From positions 1 through 64,000 of the forward strand of contig DATMBG010000008.1 of NCBI GenBank assembly GCA_035559535.1: a stretch of DNA of 64,000 bases. The letters run 5' to 3'. The notes below the pieces were generated by a model, which did not search any database, was not told the origin of the DNA, and saw only the letters and a program-made list of their open reading frames with translations. Positions 37,602-45,999 of this stretch are shown here, piece by piece (position 1 is the first letter of the stretch; the number at the start of each line of letters is the position of its first letter). The position numbers were made by a program, and so were the translations under genes. The stretch comes from Candidatus Limnocylindrales bacterium. Lineage in GTDB: Bacteria > Moduliflexota > Moduliflexia > Moduliflexales > JAUQPW01.

Positions 37602-38326
37602 TATTCCTCCAAATCCGATACGGTACCTTTAGGGATGATCTTTTCATCCCCCCACGCTATATCTTCCCGGCTTCGACCGAAAGTACGAAGTTCATAAAGC
37701 CTTCGCATATTTTGTTGAGCCGGTTCGTAATACCGGTTGAGTTCTATGGCTTTACCGTAGAATTTGCGTGCCTCCTTTTCCCGGCCCTGGAGTTCATGCA
37801 GGATACCTATGAGATTAAAGATCTCAGGATCGGAGGTACGTAGGGCCACGGTTGCCGTAAGTAAGAACTCCGCCTTTGAAAAATTCCCGCTTCTTAAAGC
37901 CTGTCTGGCTAAGGCTAAGATGGCATCTATCCCTTCTACCTCTTCGGCTTGAGTCAAATTTCTTTCGGTGAGCGCTCGAGCTACCGTGGTTCGGACGATC
38001 TCTGGAGTCACCGGTTTCTCAAGGAACTCGATAGCCCCCAGTTTCATGGCTTCGACCACATTCGGCACCGAACCATAAGCCGTTAAAATGATAACTGCAG
38101 GTGCAGCTTCCATTTTCTTCAATCTTTTTAAGATTTCCATCCCACTTAATACCGGTATGGAGAGGTCCAGCAGGATAATGTCAGGTGCTTGACGTTTGAT
38201 AACCTCTAAAGCCTCTTGACCATGGGTAGCCTCCTCGACTTGATAACCTTCTAACTCCAGACAAGTCCGCAACATGAGTCGAATGTTACTTTCATCCTCT
38301 ACAATAAGAATGCGTTGACCTGTCAT
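37601..38326 (-). CDS. Response regulator with TPR output region
   Basis: The 241-aa protein has an N-terminal receiver domain (about 4-118) with acidic residues E10/D11, phospho-acceptor Asp54 (ILLD54LSIP), Thr/Ser switch region (ILTAYGS) and Lys in FLEKPV. The second half (about 135-215) consists of TPR-like helices (ALRSGNFSKAEFLLTATVAL, FNLIGILHELQGREKEARKFYGKAIEL) instead of a DNA-binding domain. It probably acts by protein binding. The frame is open upstream to 38410 only because it runs into an octamer repeat; homology starts at MTGQRILIVEDE, so 38326 is used. It follows the KinB-like kinase and overlaps the micropeptide start by one base. Confidence 0.85.
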   Translation of the reverse strand: MTGQRILIVEDESNIRLMLRTCLELEGYQVEEATHGQEALEVIKRQAPDIILLDLSIPVLSGMEILKRLKKMEAAPAVIILTAYGSVPNVVEAMKLGAIEFLEKPVTPEIVRTTVARALTERNLTQAEEVEGIDAILALARQALRSGNFSKAEFLLTATVALRTSDPEIFNLIGILHELQGREKEARKFYGKAIELNRYYEPAQQNMRRLYELRTFGRSREDIAWGDEKIIPKGTVSDLEE

Positions 38327-38343
38327 ATAGAATCCGTGTATGG

Positions 38344-38475
38344 ATGAAAGTATGGAGGTATGGGGGTGTGGGAGTGGGGAAGTATGGAAGTGTAAGGGAG
38401 TATAATCCAATATTTTTCACCTCCACCCTCCCACACCTTCCCCACTCCCACACCCCCATACCTCCATACTTTCAT
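38344..38475. repeat. Inverted octamer-repeat array with 39-bp perfect arms
   Basis: Units of eight bases following GTRTGGRR (TATGGAGG, TATGGGGG, TGTGGGAG, TGGGGAAG) run from 38344 to 38382. They are repeated as an exact reverse complement at 38437-38475 around a 54-nt loop. The array occupies the gap between the KinB-like kinase and the receiver-TPR gene. Two other arrays of the same type lie at 55496-55630 and 58709-58839. Confidence 0.9.
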
Positions 38476-38508
38476 GGATACTAAAGGTTTGATAATAGAC
38501 GGCAAATC

Positions 38509-40344
38509 TTATGGAGGTTGTTGGTCGGCCCGTCGAAGCGTAAAACTAAAGGCGGTACCTTCCCCTTCCCGGCTTTGACATTCCATTTTACCGCCGTGGG
38601 CTTCAATGATTTCTTTGGCGATGGCCAATCCTAACCCGGCACCCTCCGTAGTCCCCTGACCCGGAACCCGAAAGAATTTATCAAAAACCCGGGGTAAATA
38701 GTGTTCTGGTATGCCTATGCCGGTATCTGATACCGAAAAGCGAACGGTTTTTTCTTCTGGATGGACTTCCACTTGAACCCTCCCTCCTGCCGGCGTATAT
38801 TTGAGTGCATTGGACAATAGATTCGCTAAAACAAGGCCTATCCGTGTAGGATCCGCCCATACATCGGGGGTCTCGGGATGGATATGGATATCAAGGGATA
38901 TTCCACGATCTTGAAAGGCAGCCTGGATGGGATCAACCGCTTTATAGATAATCTCTCGTGGCTTCATCTTTTGGAGATCCATTCGCACGCGACCGGATTC
39001 AATGCGGCTAAGATCCAGCAGATTCTCGATGATCTGGCGGAGTCGATCACTATCTTCCTGGGCTGCTACCAATAACTCAATCTGCTTGGAGGTAAGAGTC
39101 CCGATCTTTTCCTCCAACAGGAGATGAATAGCCATTTGTATGGAAGTCAGTGGGGTTCTCAGTTCATGGGATACTGTCGAGAGAAGGTCGCTCTTAAGCT
39201 CATCCAGCTTCCGTAAGCGGGTAATATCTACGAGGACGATGACAATTCCAGCTGGTCGTTTTTCCTCATCCAAAACTTGAACCACTTGGGGTAAGAAGAA
39301 GCGCTCCTGTCCATCATCGAAGATCTGGATGGCAGATTCATAACCTTTCTGTTGGACAACAGGACCTTCCTGGGCTGCTGCAAATAGAGCTGGTAGCCAG
39401 GAGGCTGGGTAATGGGTGACCTGGTCCCCGGGTTTGAGTTTGAATAAAAGAGTAGCCGTCCGATTAACCATTTCTACCTGACCTTCTGAACTGAGCACAA
39501 TTACGGCATCTGGTAAACCATCGAGGGCTTGTTGCATCGTTCTCTGGGTCCGCAAAAGGCGGGCCCGCACTCCACGACGGAACTCGCGCAGGCGCGATGC
39601 CATGGCATTAAATGCCTCTGCTAATTGGCCAAGCTCATCCCGTGATCGAACCTGTACGACTAAATCGAGATTACCCTGTTCAATCTCCCGAACGGATTGA
39701 GTCAGCGTTTTAACCGACGATAAAATGGATCTTCCCATGAAAACCACAAAAACCACCGCAAGAGTTGCACCGGTAAATAATAGCCCATACATTCGCTGGA
39801 TGGCCTGAGCAGCAATCTCTTTGGCCCGATCACTGGCGGCTACCATAGCTTCCTGATTCATTTGCAAAATCTCATCGGTGATGTTTTTAATCTGCTCAAA
39901 GAGGGGGAGGAAGAGGTTGAAATAAATGTTTTGGCGTTCTGTAAGGGAACGATGCGGGTCGAATACCTGAGGATACTCGGTCATGTACTTCTCATAAAGG
40001 TTTCGTAATCGCTCCACCTTTTCCCCTTCACCTGGTAGGGTAATGTTATGAAGTTCAACGTCCAACGCCTGTTCGAATCGGGATATACTTTGAAGACTGA
40101 GTTCACGGCCTTTATCCATCTGCCCCAAAAGGGAGAATTGCACCCCATCGTCCATCCCTCCTATGGACTCTTTCATCTGTTGAGCGGCAATAATACTTCG
40201 ATAATTCTCTCGTAAAATCACATCGATCGACTGACCCAGTCTGGAGAGTAGAAAAACACTCTGACCCCCGATGATGATCATAATGACTAAAAGTCCACCG
40301 AATCCGATAATCAGTTTTTGACGAAGTCCAAGAACAAATTTCAT
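38509..40344 (-). CDS. Membrane histidine kinase (HAMP-PAS-HisKA-HATPase), KinB-like
   Basis: This 611-aa sensor kinase has two transmembrane helices (about 11-34 and 186-205) flanking a helical extracytoplasmic domain of about 150 residues. It continues with HAMP (206-258), PAS (about 270-378), a phospho-acceptor domain with His393 in STVSHELRTPL, and an HATPase domain with N, G1 and G2 boxes (NLLSNALKY, DTGIGIP, GAGLGLAIAKE). The layout is that of KinB-type partners of AlgB-family activators, and an AlgB/NtrC-like gene lies directly upstream. The ATG follows GGAGGAT, and a sigma54 promoter sits about 30 nt upstream. It heads the inferred operon running to kdp. The signal sensed is unknown; K+ or osmotic stress is an inference. 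Confidence 0.9.
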   Translation of the reverse strand: MKFVLGLRQKLIIGFGGLLVIMIIIGGQSVFLLSRLGQSIDVILRENYRSIIAAQQMKESIGGMDDGVQFSLLGQMDKGRELSLQSISRFEQALDVELHNITLPGEGEKVERLRNLYEKYMTEYPQVFDPHRSLTERQNIYFNLFLPLFEQIKNITDEILQMNQEAMVAASDRAKEIAAQAIQRMYGLLFTGATLAVVFVVFMGRSILSSVKTLTQSVREIEQGNLDLVVQVRSRDELGQLAEAFNAMASRLREFRRGVRARLLRTQRTMQQALDGLPDAVIVLSSEGQVEMVNRTATLLFKLKPGDQVTHYPASWLPALFAAAQEGPVVQQKGYESAIQIFDDGQERFFLPQVVQVLDEEKRPAGIVIVLVDITRLRKLDELKSDLLSTVSHELRTPLTSIQMAIHLLLEEKIGTLTSKQIELLVAAQEDSDRLRQIIENLLDLSRIESGRVRMDLQKMKPREIIYKAVDPIQAAFQDRGISLDIHIHPETPDVWADPTRIGLVLANLLSNALKYTPAGGRVQVEVHPEEKTVRFSVSDTGIGIPEHYLPRVFDKFFRVPGQGTTEGAGLGLAIAKEIIEAHGGKMECQSREGEGTAFSFTLRRADQQPP

Positions 40345-40373
40345 ATCCTCCTCGCTTTTAATTCTTACTTAAG

Positions 40374-40390
40374 AGCAACGGGTATGCCAG
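40374..40390 (-). promoter_or_regulatory. Sigma54 (-24/-12) promoter for the kinase-to-kdp operon
   Basis: On the minus strand the sequence CTGGCATACCCGTTGCT matches the sigma54 consensus YTGGCACGNNNNTTGCW, with the invariant GG (40388-40387) and GC (40376-40375) separated by exactly 10 nt. A start site about 12 nt downstream would give a leader of roughly 20 nt ending in the GGAGGAT ribosome-binding site of the kinase gene. An NtrC-family activator is encoded directly upstream. Confidence 0.8.
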
Positions 40391-40494
40391 TTTAGGGTGG
40401 ACTGGTAACCCATTTTATTATAAAGTCTTATGAATTTTCTAAATCCGGACAAGAATTCCCCGGGCGTGCAAAATGCCGGAATGGGAGTTTAAAG

Positions 40495-40513
40495 ACCCTG
40501 AAAAATGTAGGGT
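40495..40513. promoter_or_regulatory. Candidate enhancer dyad upstream of the sigma54 promoter
   Basis: ACCCT-N9-AGGGT (40495-40513) lies just over 100 bp upstream of the -24 element, a usual distance for an NtrC-type enhancer. A related AGGGT-N9-ACCC dyad lies at 40394-40411, next to the promoter. Binding by the adjacent activator is inference. Confidence 0.35.
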
Positions 40514-40584
40514 GAAACCGAAAACGATGATGAGCCGTGAGGAGAGGGACGGCAGGTAGCTTTTAGGAGGGTCATCTCCCCAAC

Positions 40585-42039
40585 CTAGATACCGTACTTT
40601 TTCCGGCGCCGTCTAAGGGTTGCTTCATCGATGCCCAGGATTTGAGCGGCTTCTTCCAGGGATTTTGCCACAGCCAGTACACGTCGGATATGTTCTTCTT
40701 CGATCTTATCCAGAGGGACTGGATCTCCGATACGGAGGGTAGAAGTTCGGGGAGATAAAGTGGAGGGGAGATGTTCAGGTCCAATCCATTCGGTTTGGCA
40801 GAGTATCGTTGCTCGTTCCACAACGTTACGCAGCTCACGGACGTTGCCGGGCCAGGTGTAGTGGCGTAAGATCTCCAGGGCTTTATCGGTAAAACCTAAA
40901 ATTCGCCGATGGTTTTGTTGACTGAAAAATGCCAGAAGGTGTTCTGCCAGGGGACCGATATCCTCAGGGCGCTCCCGTAAAGGAGGAATTTCTATTTGGA
41001 TCACGTTGAGTCGATAGAAGAGATCTTCCCGGAAACGGCCCTCTTTGACGGCTGCTTCCAAATTTTGATTAGTTGCCGCAATCACCCGGACATCTGCCTG
41101 TCGAGTTCGGGGATCACCGATGCGCTCGTATTGTCGGTCTTGGACGAAACGTAGCAATTTGGGTTGGAGGGCAAGGGGTAAGTCCCCTATTTCATCCAGG
41201 AGGATAGTTCCGCCTTCACATAGGGCAATACGTCCGGGGTGATCCCGAACTGCACCGGTAAAGGCCCCTCTCACATGCCCAAAAAGCTCGCTCTCCAAAA
41301 GTTCTGGTGAAAGAGAAGGACAAGATACCACGGAAAAGGGTTTATTTGCTCGAGGGCTCCAGGCATGGATGGCACGGGCCAGTACCCCTTTACCCGTTCC
41401 GCTCTCTCCGTGGATGAGAATTGTAGCATTGCTTTCGGCAAATTGACGGGCCAGGGCGAGGGTTCGTTGCATCGTCGGGTTGGTACTGGTCAGGTCTACC
41501 TCGGGATTTGCCTGCCCCAGGGCTTCTTGCAGGGCTATAACCTTCTCTTCCAGCGCACGAACTTCTGCGACTCTTCGAACTACAAGATTTACCTGGGAAG
41601 GGATAAAGGGCTTGACCAGGTAATCTGCAGCACCACGCTTCATGGCTTCCACTGCAGTATCTACCGAGGCATAAGCCGTAATGACGATAATTTTAATCCA
41701 GGGGCTTATAGCCAAAAGTTGTGGGATTAAATCGAGACCCGTCTTTGTACCCAACCTTAAATCCACAAAAGCCAGATCAAAGGATCTGCTGGAAGCTTCA
41801 GTAAGGGCATCTCGAGAGTTGCTGACGGTAACAACCCCATGGCCCTCTCCTTCCAGATACATACTCAGGGTCTTTCGAATATTTGGCTCATCATCTACAA
41901 TGAGAATATTCAGCTTAGAAGGGATCAATTTCTGGTTAACCATGGAGATGTTCTCGGATAGATTTTTCACCGGCCGGTTAAAGAATTTAAGAACATTTTC
42001 TGAGCTTTTTGAAGCTCTTAACGCTTCGTGTGGGATCAT
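40585..42039 (-). CDS. Sigma54-dependent NtrC/AlgB-family response regulator
   Basis: The 484-aa activator has a receiver domain (about 43-160) with D49-D50 and phospho-acceptor Asp93 (LAFVD93LRL). The central AAA+ domain has Walker A GESGTGKG, the sigma54-contact loop GAFTGA, Walker B GGTILLDEIGDL and the R-finger region REDLFYRLNV. A Fis-type helix-turn-helix lies at the C-terminus (LEEAAQILGIDEATLRRRRKKYGI region). The ATG at 42039 is chosen because GGAG lies a few bases upstream and the preceding receiver gene ends 12 nt away; an internal Met at 41943 has no ribosome-binding site. It is the obvious candidate to drive the sigma54 promoter at 40374. Signal input probably comes from the flanking kinases. 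Confidence 0.93.
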   Translation of the reverse strand: MIPHEALRASKSSENVLKFFNRPVKNLSENISMVNQKLIPSKLNILIVDDEPNIRKTLSMYLEGEGHGVVTVSNSRDALTEASSRSFDLAFVDLRLGTKTGLDLIPQLLAISPWIKIIVITAYASVDTAVEAMKRGAADYLVKPFIPSQVNLVVRRVAEVRALEEKVIALQEALGQANPEVDLTSTNPTMQRTLALARQFAESNATILIHGESGTGKGVLARAIHAWSPRANKPFSVVSCPSLSPELLESELFGHVRGAFTGAVRDHPGRIALCEGGTILLDEIGDLPLALQPKLLRFVQDRQYERIGDPRTRQADVRVIAATNQNLEAAVKEGRFREDLFYRLNVIQIEIPPLRERPEDIGPLAEHLLAFFSQQNHRRILGFTDKALEILRHYTWPGNVRELRNVVERATILCQTEWIGPEHLPSTLSPRTSTLRIGDPVPLDKIEEEHIRRVLAVAKSLEEAAQILGIDEATLRRRRKKYGI

Positions 42040-42051
42040 TCCCTTCTCCGG

Positions 42052-42438
42052 TTACCGGGAACTCTGGATCTTCTTTTCTTCACTTTCCTCTAAAAGCTCC
42101 TTTATCTTTTGTTTGAGAGCGGTTAAATCGGCAGATTTTACGATATAGCCGTTAGAGAGCCAGACACTAAAATCCTGCTGTTTGTATTCTCCATAAGCCG
42201 TAGAAAGAATAATGGGTAAATTTCGATGGGTCTCTCGGATGGTTCTCAGAAATTCAATACCATCCATTTCAGGCATTCGGATATCCAGAACGACCAGATC
42301 AGGATTGTGAGCTTTTACGCTTTCGAGTCCTTCTCTTCCATTAGAGGCTGTTATCACCTCATAACCTTCCTCTTTTAATTCTTCCTCATAGAGAAGGCGG
42401 ATATTCTCTTCGTCATCTACAACGAGTATCTTTTTCAT
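42052..42438 (-). CDS. Single-domain response regulator (REC only)
   Basis: This 128-aa receiver protein begins MKKILVVDDEENIR. It has the D8-D9 pair, phospho-acceptor Asp52 (VVLD52IRMPEMDG), a switch Thr/Ser region (ILSTAYGEY) and Lys in YIVKSADL. No output domain follows. The frame is open upstream through a hairpin to a TTG at 42480, but homology begins at 42438. It lies between the GAF kinase and the sigma54 activator. It may be a phosphorelay intermediate or phosphate sink in that signalling chain. Confidence 0.88.
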   Translation of the reverse strand: MKKILVVDDEENIRLLYEEELKEEGYEVITASNGREGLESVKAHNPDLVVLDIRMPEMDGIEFLRTIRETHRNLPIILSTAYGEYKQQDFSVWLSNGYIVKSADLTALKQKIKELLEESEEKKIQSSR

Positions 42439-42445
42439 AGTCGAA

Positions 42446-42498
42446 AAGATCTGAGGTTGAAGCTTGAAAGGAGTTTTCAAGCTTCAACCTCAGGTCTT
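42446..42498. repeat. Long hairpin between GAF kinase and receiver genes
   Basis: The 24-nt arms 42446-42469 and 42475-42498 are complementary at 23 of 24 positions, with a 5-nt loop. The hairpin fills the gap between the kinase stop and the receiver start and could separate expression of the two. Confidence 0.8.
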
Positions 42499-42504
42499 AA
42501 GTCT

Positions 42505-44889
42505 CTAAGAGGTTGTCGGAGGATTCACAGGGAGATTAATTACGAAGGTTACTCCCTTTCCGGGTCTATTTTTAACATAGATGGTCCCGTGATGGTTTTC
42601 AATAATTCTACGGGCAATGGCCAGTCCGAGTCCGGTACCCGAATGTTTGGTTGTAAAAAATGGATTGAAAATGTTATCTAAAATCTCCGGTGGGATACCT
42701 CCTCCGGTATCACTAAACTCGATGGTAACGCCATCTTGGGCTCCCAGACGATTATTATATGTGACAATATTCAGGCGTCCTTTCTCGGACATAGCTTCAA
42801 TGGAATTATTGATGATATTAATAAAGACTTGTTTGATTTGCTGGGCATCCACCTGGACTTTATGAAGTTCGGTAAAAAAGATGGTATTTACTTCGATGTT
42901 CTTTTCGGCTATATCCTCAGAAAGGACCTCAATGGTTTCTGAAATAAGAGTATTGATATCGCTGGTTTGCAATCTGAGTTCGGATTTTTTCGAAAAAGCC
43001 AGGACATCTTCCAGAATTTTTTCAAGGCGAGTAGTCTCTTTGATAATGATATCTACGTATTTACGACTTTGTTCTCCAAGATTCACGTCTTTGCCCAGAC
43101 GTCTGGCAAAACCCCCCAAAGCCGACAGGGGGTTTCGAATTTCATGGGCTAAAGCTGCTGCCATTTTACCTAAGGCTGCGAGCTTTTCAGACTGAACGAG
43201 TTGATCCTGAACCTCTTTGAGCCGGGCGTTACGATCTTCCAGATGTGCGTACAGGGTTGCATTTTCTATGGCCAATGCGGCTTGATCGGCAAACATCTGA
43301 AGAAGATTCATGTCTTTGTCTGTAATGGGTAAGTGATTATAAGCGTTGTCTACGTAAAGAACCCCGATAACTTTGTCCTTGGCAATAAGAGGTACGGTGG
43401 CAAATCGAGTAACCCCCAGGGTTTGTATAAGTCCCCGGCTTTCTCCCAGGTAATCCGACTCTTCTGTGACATTGAAGGCTCTTTTTTCGATGACGGTTTT
43501 AGCTAAAACCCCCTGGGTGGGATGAATAGGGATCCATATCTTTTTTGCGGCTCTTTCAAATTCGGTTTCTTCTGAAGGTTTTACGTCTTCGGTAATCATT
43601 TCTACCAGGGGTTTATTTTCAGCAGGTTTTCTACTCCAGATGCGACTGGCTTCTTCGGGATTGCTTGGGCCGACTCCCATAATACCACGGAGTTGATTAC
43701 TGGCTTCATTGACCAGGAAAAGGATCGCCCGATTAAATCCTAATCCTCCACCAATGGTTACGCCCGTAAGAATAATTTTTAAAAGTCGATCCAACTTGAC
43801 GGTGGATCTCATGGCGGTGTTGATATGGTATAAAATAGAAAGCTCTTTCAGCCTGAGCCAGTTATCTGAAGCCAGTTCTTCCATCCTTTCATAATACCTG
43901 GCATGTTCGATGGCGATAGAGGCATGGCTGGCCAAGGCCAACAGTAAATTTAAATCATCTTCTGAGAAGCTTTGACGGCCTGTAGCAGGATCTTTATCCA
44001 GCAGAGCCAGAGTACCTATCATATAATTTCGGCCTTTAATAGGTACACAGAGAATCGAGTTGACCCGATATCGGGTGCTTTGTAAGAAGTGAGGGTTCTT
44101 GGAGGCATCGGGTGCCAGGACCGGTTCTCCACTTTCGGCCACCCATCCCGCAATACCTTCTCCTACTTTAAGCTCTAAACGAACGATGTCTTCTTTCTGA
44201 ATCCCATAGGTTGCTTTAACGGTCAGCATGCCGGTATGTTGATTAATGAGCCTCAAAATACACCCTCTGGCATTGGTAATCTCCGTAGCAGCTTTTGCGA
44301 TTAAATTGAGAAGATCAGGTAGATTAATCAGGGTAGAACTCAGGGCCTGACTGACTTCCACCATTTTGGTTTGTATATAGAGTTTTTGTTTTAAATCTTG
44401 AAGTAATTGGTGGGTTCGAACAATGCCGGAGATCTGAGAAGCGATGATGAATAGTAATTTGATATCTGTTTCCAGGAAATCGTTGGGGGTGGCCGAGTGA
44501 ACACAGATAACTCCCAAACAAGAGCCCTTTTCGTCCAGGATAGGCACGGAAAGTAGAGATTTAAAAGGAATAGATAACCCGCCGGATCCAGAATCCATCT
44601 GGAGGAACCCGTCTTGAGCAATCTGCACTTTTTTAGTTTCGGCAGTTTGTCCGATAATTCCTTCCCCTCTCTTAAACTTAAGATGATTCAGTAGATTCGG
44701 GTCTAAGCCTTTGGTTGCTTTGAGGATTAATTCATCGCCTTCGTTGAGATAAATAGAGCAGGCATCTGCCTGCGTCATTACTGCCGTAATCGTTACGATC
44801 TCTTGAAGCCGGTCGTTCAGGTCCAGGGAGGAATTAGCGGTACGGGCAATTTTATCTAAAATATCCAGTTCAATATTGGTAGATATCAT
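42505..44889 (-). CDS. Soluble multi-GAF histidine kinase
   Basis: This 794-aa cytoplasmic kinase has three successive GAF-like domains (about 15-165, 175-340, 350-540), a short coiled coil (EDRNARLKEVQDQLVQSEKL), a HisKA domain with His582 in ALAHEIRNPLS, and an HATPase domain (NIINNSIEA, DTGGGIPPE, GTGLGLAIA). There are no membrane segments. GAF ligands cannot be told from sequence. Its ATG overlaps the galT stop as ATGA, so translation is coupled to galT. The following receiver gene and sigma54 activator are likely partners. Confidence 0.9.
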   Translation of the reverse strand: MISTNIELDILDKIARTANSSLDLNDRLQEIVTITAVMTQADACSIYLNEGDELILKATKGLDPNLLNHLKFKRGEGIIGQTAETKKVQIAQDGFLQMDSGSGGLSIPFKSLLSVPILDEKGSCLGVICVHSATPNDFLETDIKLLFIIASQISGIVRTHQLLQDLKQKLYIQTKMVEVSQALSSTLINLPDLLNLIAKAATEITNARGCILRLINQHTGMLTVKATYGIQKEDIVRLELKVGEGIAGWVAESGEPVLAPDASKNPHFLQSTRYRVNSILCVPIKGRNYMIGTLALLDKDPATGRQSFSEDDLNLLLALASHASIAIEHARYYERMEELASDNWLRLKELSILYHINTAMRSTVKLDRLLKIILTGVTIGGGLGFNRAILFLVNEASNQLRGIMGVGPSNPEEASRIWSRKPAENKPLVEMITEDVKPSEETEFERAAKKIWIPIHPTQGVLAKTVIEKRAFNVTEESDYLGESRGLIQTLGVTRFATVPLIAKDKVIGVLYVDNAYNHLPITDKDMNLLQMFADQAALAIENATLYAHLEDRNARLKEVQDQLVQSEKLAALGKMAAALAHEIRNPLSALGGFARRLGKDVNLGEQSRKYVDIIIKETTRLEKILEDVLAFSKKSELRLQTSDINTLISETIEVLSEDIAEKNIEVNTIFFTELHKVQVDAQQIKQVFINIINNSIEAMSEKGRLNIVTYNNRLGAQDGVTIEFSDTGGGIPPEILDNIFNPFFTTKHSGTGLGLAIARRIIENHHGTIYVKNRPGKGVTFVINLPVNPPTTS

Positions 44890-45902
44890 AGTTCTATTTC
44901 CCTTAAATGCTTGGAGGCTTCTTCCGGAGGGGTTGGATTGATGTAAAAATCCGTACCCCGCTCAAATCCGGCTGTTTTAGTTAGTCTGGGCATGATTTCC
45001 AGATGCCAGTGATAGAAATCCACAGAGTAATCATCATGGAGAGGAGCCGTATGGATAAAATAGTTATAGGGTGGATTTTGTAGCACCTTATCCATTCGAT
45101 TTAAGAGGTCCTGAAGGATTTTTGCCAGAGATCCGTATTCACTTTCCCGGCAGTTCTCGAAGTGAGAGATATGGCGTTTGGGCAAAATCCACACCTCAAA
45201 GGGGAATCGGGGAGCGTAGGGAGAAAAACCTACAAAACTCTCATTCTCAAGGATAAAACGAGTTTTGGCTCCCAGTTCCTGCCGGACCATATCACAAAAG
45301 ATACAGCGTTCTCGATCGTTGAAATACTTTCGGGATCCATTCATTTCTTCGATAACAGCTTTCGGGAGTACCGGTAGGGCAATCAATTGGGAGTGGGGAT
45401 GTTCTAAGGAGGCTCCGGCAGCTGCTCCATGATTTTTAAAGATCAAGATGTACTTAAATCGCATATCCTTTTTTAAATCCATAATCCGATCCCGATAAGC
45501 CCACAGCATATCTTCGACTCCCTTTAAGGACATCAGAGGGAGGGTTCCATCATGATTGGGAGTCTCTATAATCACTTCATGGGCTCCAATCCCATTCATT
45601 TTGTCATACATCCCTTCACCCACCTTATCTAAATCTCCTTCAATCTGTAAGGCCGGGAATTTATTGGGCACCACCCGGAGGGTCCACCCTGGTGAATTAG
45701 GAGCACTGGGGTAAGGGCGATAGACTAACACTTCAGGGGGTGTTGAGCTCTCGTTACCCGGACAAAAAGGGCAAAACCCACCTTTCCTCTGTTCTACCGT
45801 GTTTTTAAAATCCGAAGGTCGTTTACCACGTTCGGTTGCTATAATTACCCACCTGCCACAAACAGGATCTTTACGCAGTTCTGGCACTGATCTTAAAGTC
45901 AT
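44886..45902 (-). CDS. galT: Galactose-1-phosphate uridylyltransferase
   Basis: GalT moves UMP between UDP-glucose and galactose 1-phosphate in the Leloir pathway. The 338-aa protein shows the N-terminal zinc-site cysteines (FCPFCPGN), the active-site HPHSQ motif containing the uridylylated His, and a C-terminal WHLEIMPRL block. The start is set at MTLRSVPELRKDPVCGRWV. The frame continues upstream to 45980 only by reading through a hairpin of CAGAAGT units, giving a false leader. The stop overlaps the GAF kinase start (ATGA). galK and galE are not in the window, so a broader nucleotidyl-sugar role is possible. Confidence 0.9.
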   Translation of the reverse strand: MTLRSVPELRKDPVCGRWVIIATERGKRPSDFKNTVEQRKGGFCPFCPGNESSTPPEVLVYRPYPSAPNSPGWTLRVVPNKFPALQIEGDLDKVGEGMYDKMNGIGAHEVIIETPNHDGTLPLMSLKGVEDMLWAYRDRIMDLKKDMRFKYILIFKNHGAAAGASLEHPHSQLIALPVLPKAVIEEMNGSRKYFNDRERCIFCDMVRQELGAKTRFILENESFVGFSPYAPRFPFEVWILPKRHISHFENCRESEYGSLAKILQDLLNRMDKVLQNPPYNYFIHTAPLHDDYSVDFYHWHLEIMPRLTKTAGFERGTDFYINPTPPEEASKHLREIEL

Positions 45903-45977
45903 GGGTATAGAAGTCAGAAGCCAGAAGTCAGAAGTAAGACTAAATTCTAACTTCAGACTTCTGGCTCCTATACCCAT
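45901..45977. repeat. Hairpin of CAGAAGT units at the galT start
   Basis: ATGGGTATAG (45901-45910) pairs exactly with CTATACCCAT (45968-45977), and inner AGCCAGAAGTCAGAAGT pairs with ACTTCAGACTTCTGGCT. The galT start codon lies at the base of the stem. Related CAGAAGTCAGAAGT units occur before gatA (about 60318-60335). Confidence 0.7.
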
Positions 45978-45999
45978 CACGTGTCACCGATGGATAAGT

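Noticed and set aside
29035..38326. A KdpE response regulator for kdp
   Set aside because: No OmpR-type regulator is present in the locus. The nearby regulators are a receiver-TPR protein, a lone receiver and an NtrC-type activator.
38327..38410. Extended N-terminus of the receiver-TPR protein
   Set aside because: It reads through the octamer array. The receiver domain starts at 38326.
45903..45980. Extended galT N-terminus
   Set aside because: It is encoded by the CAGAAGT hairpin and has no GalT similarity.
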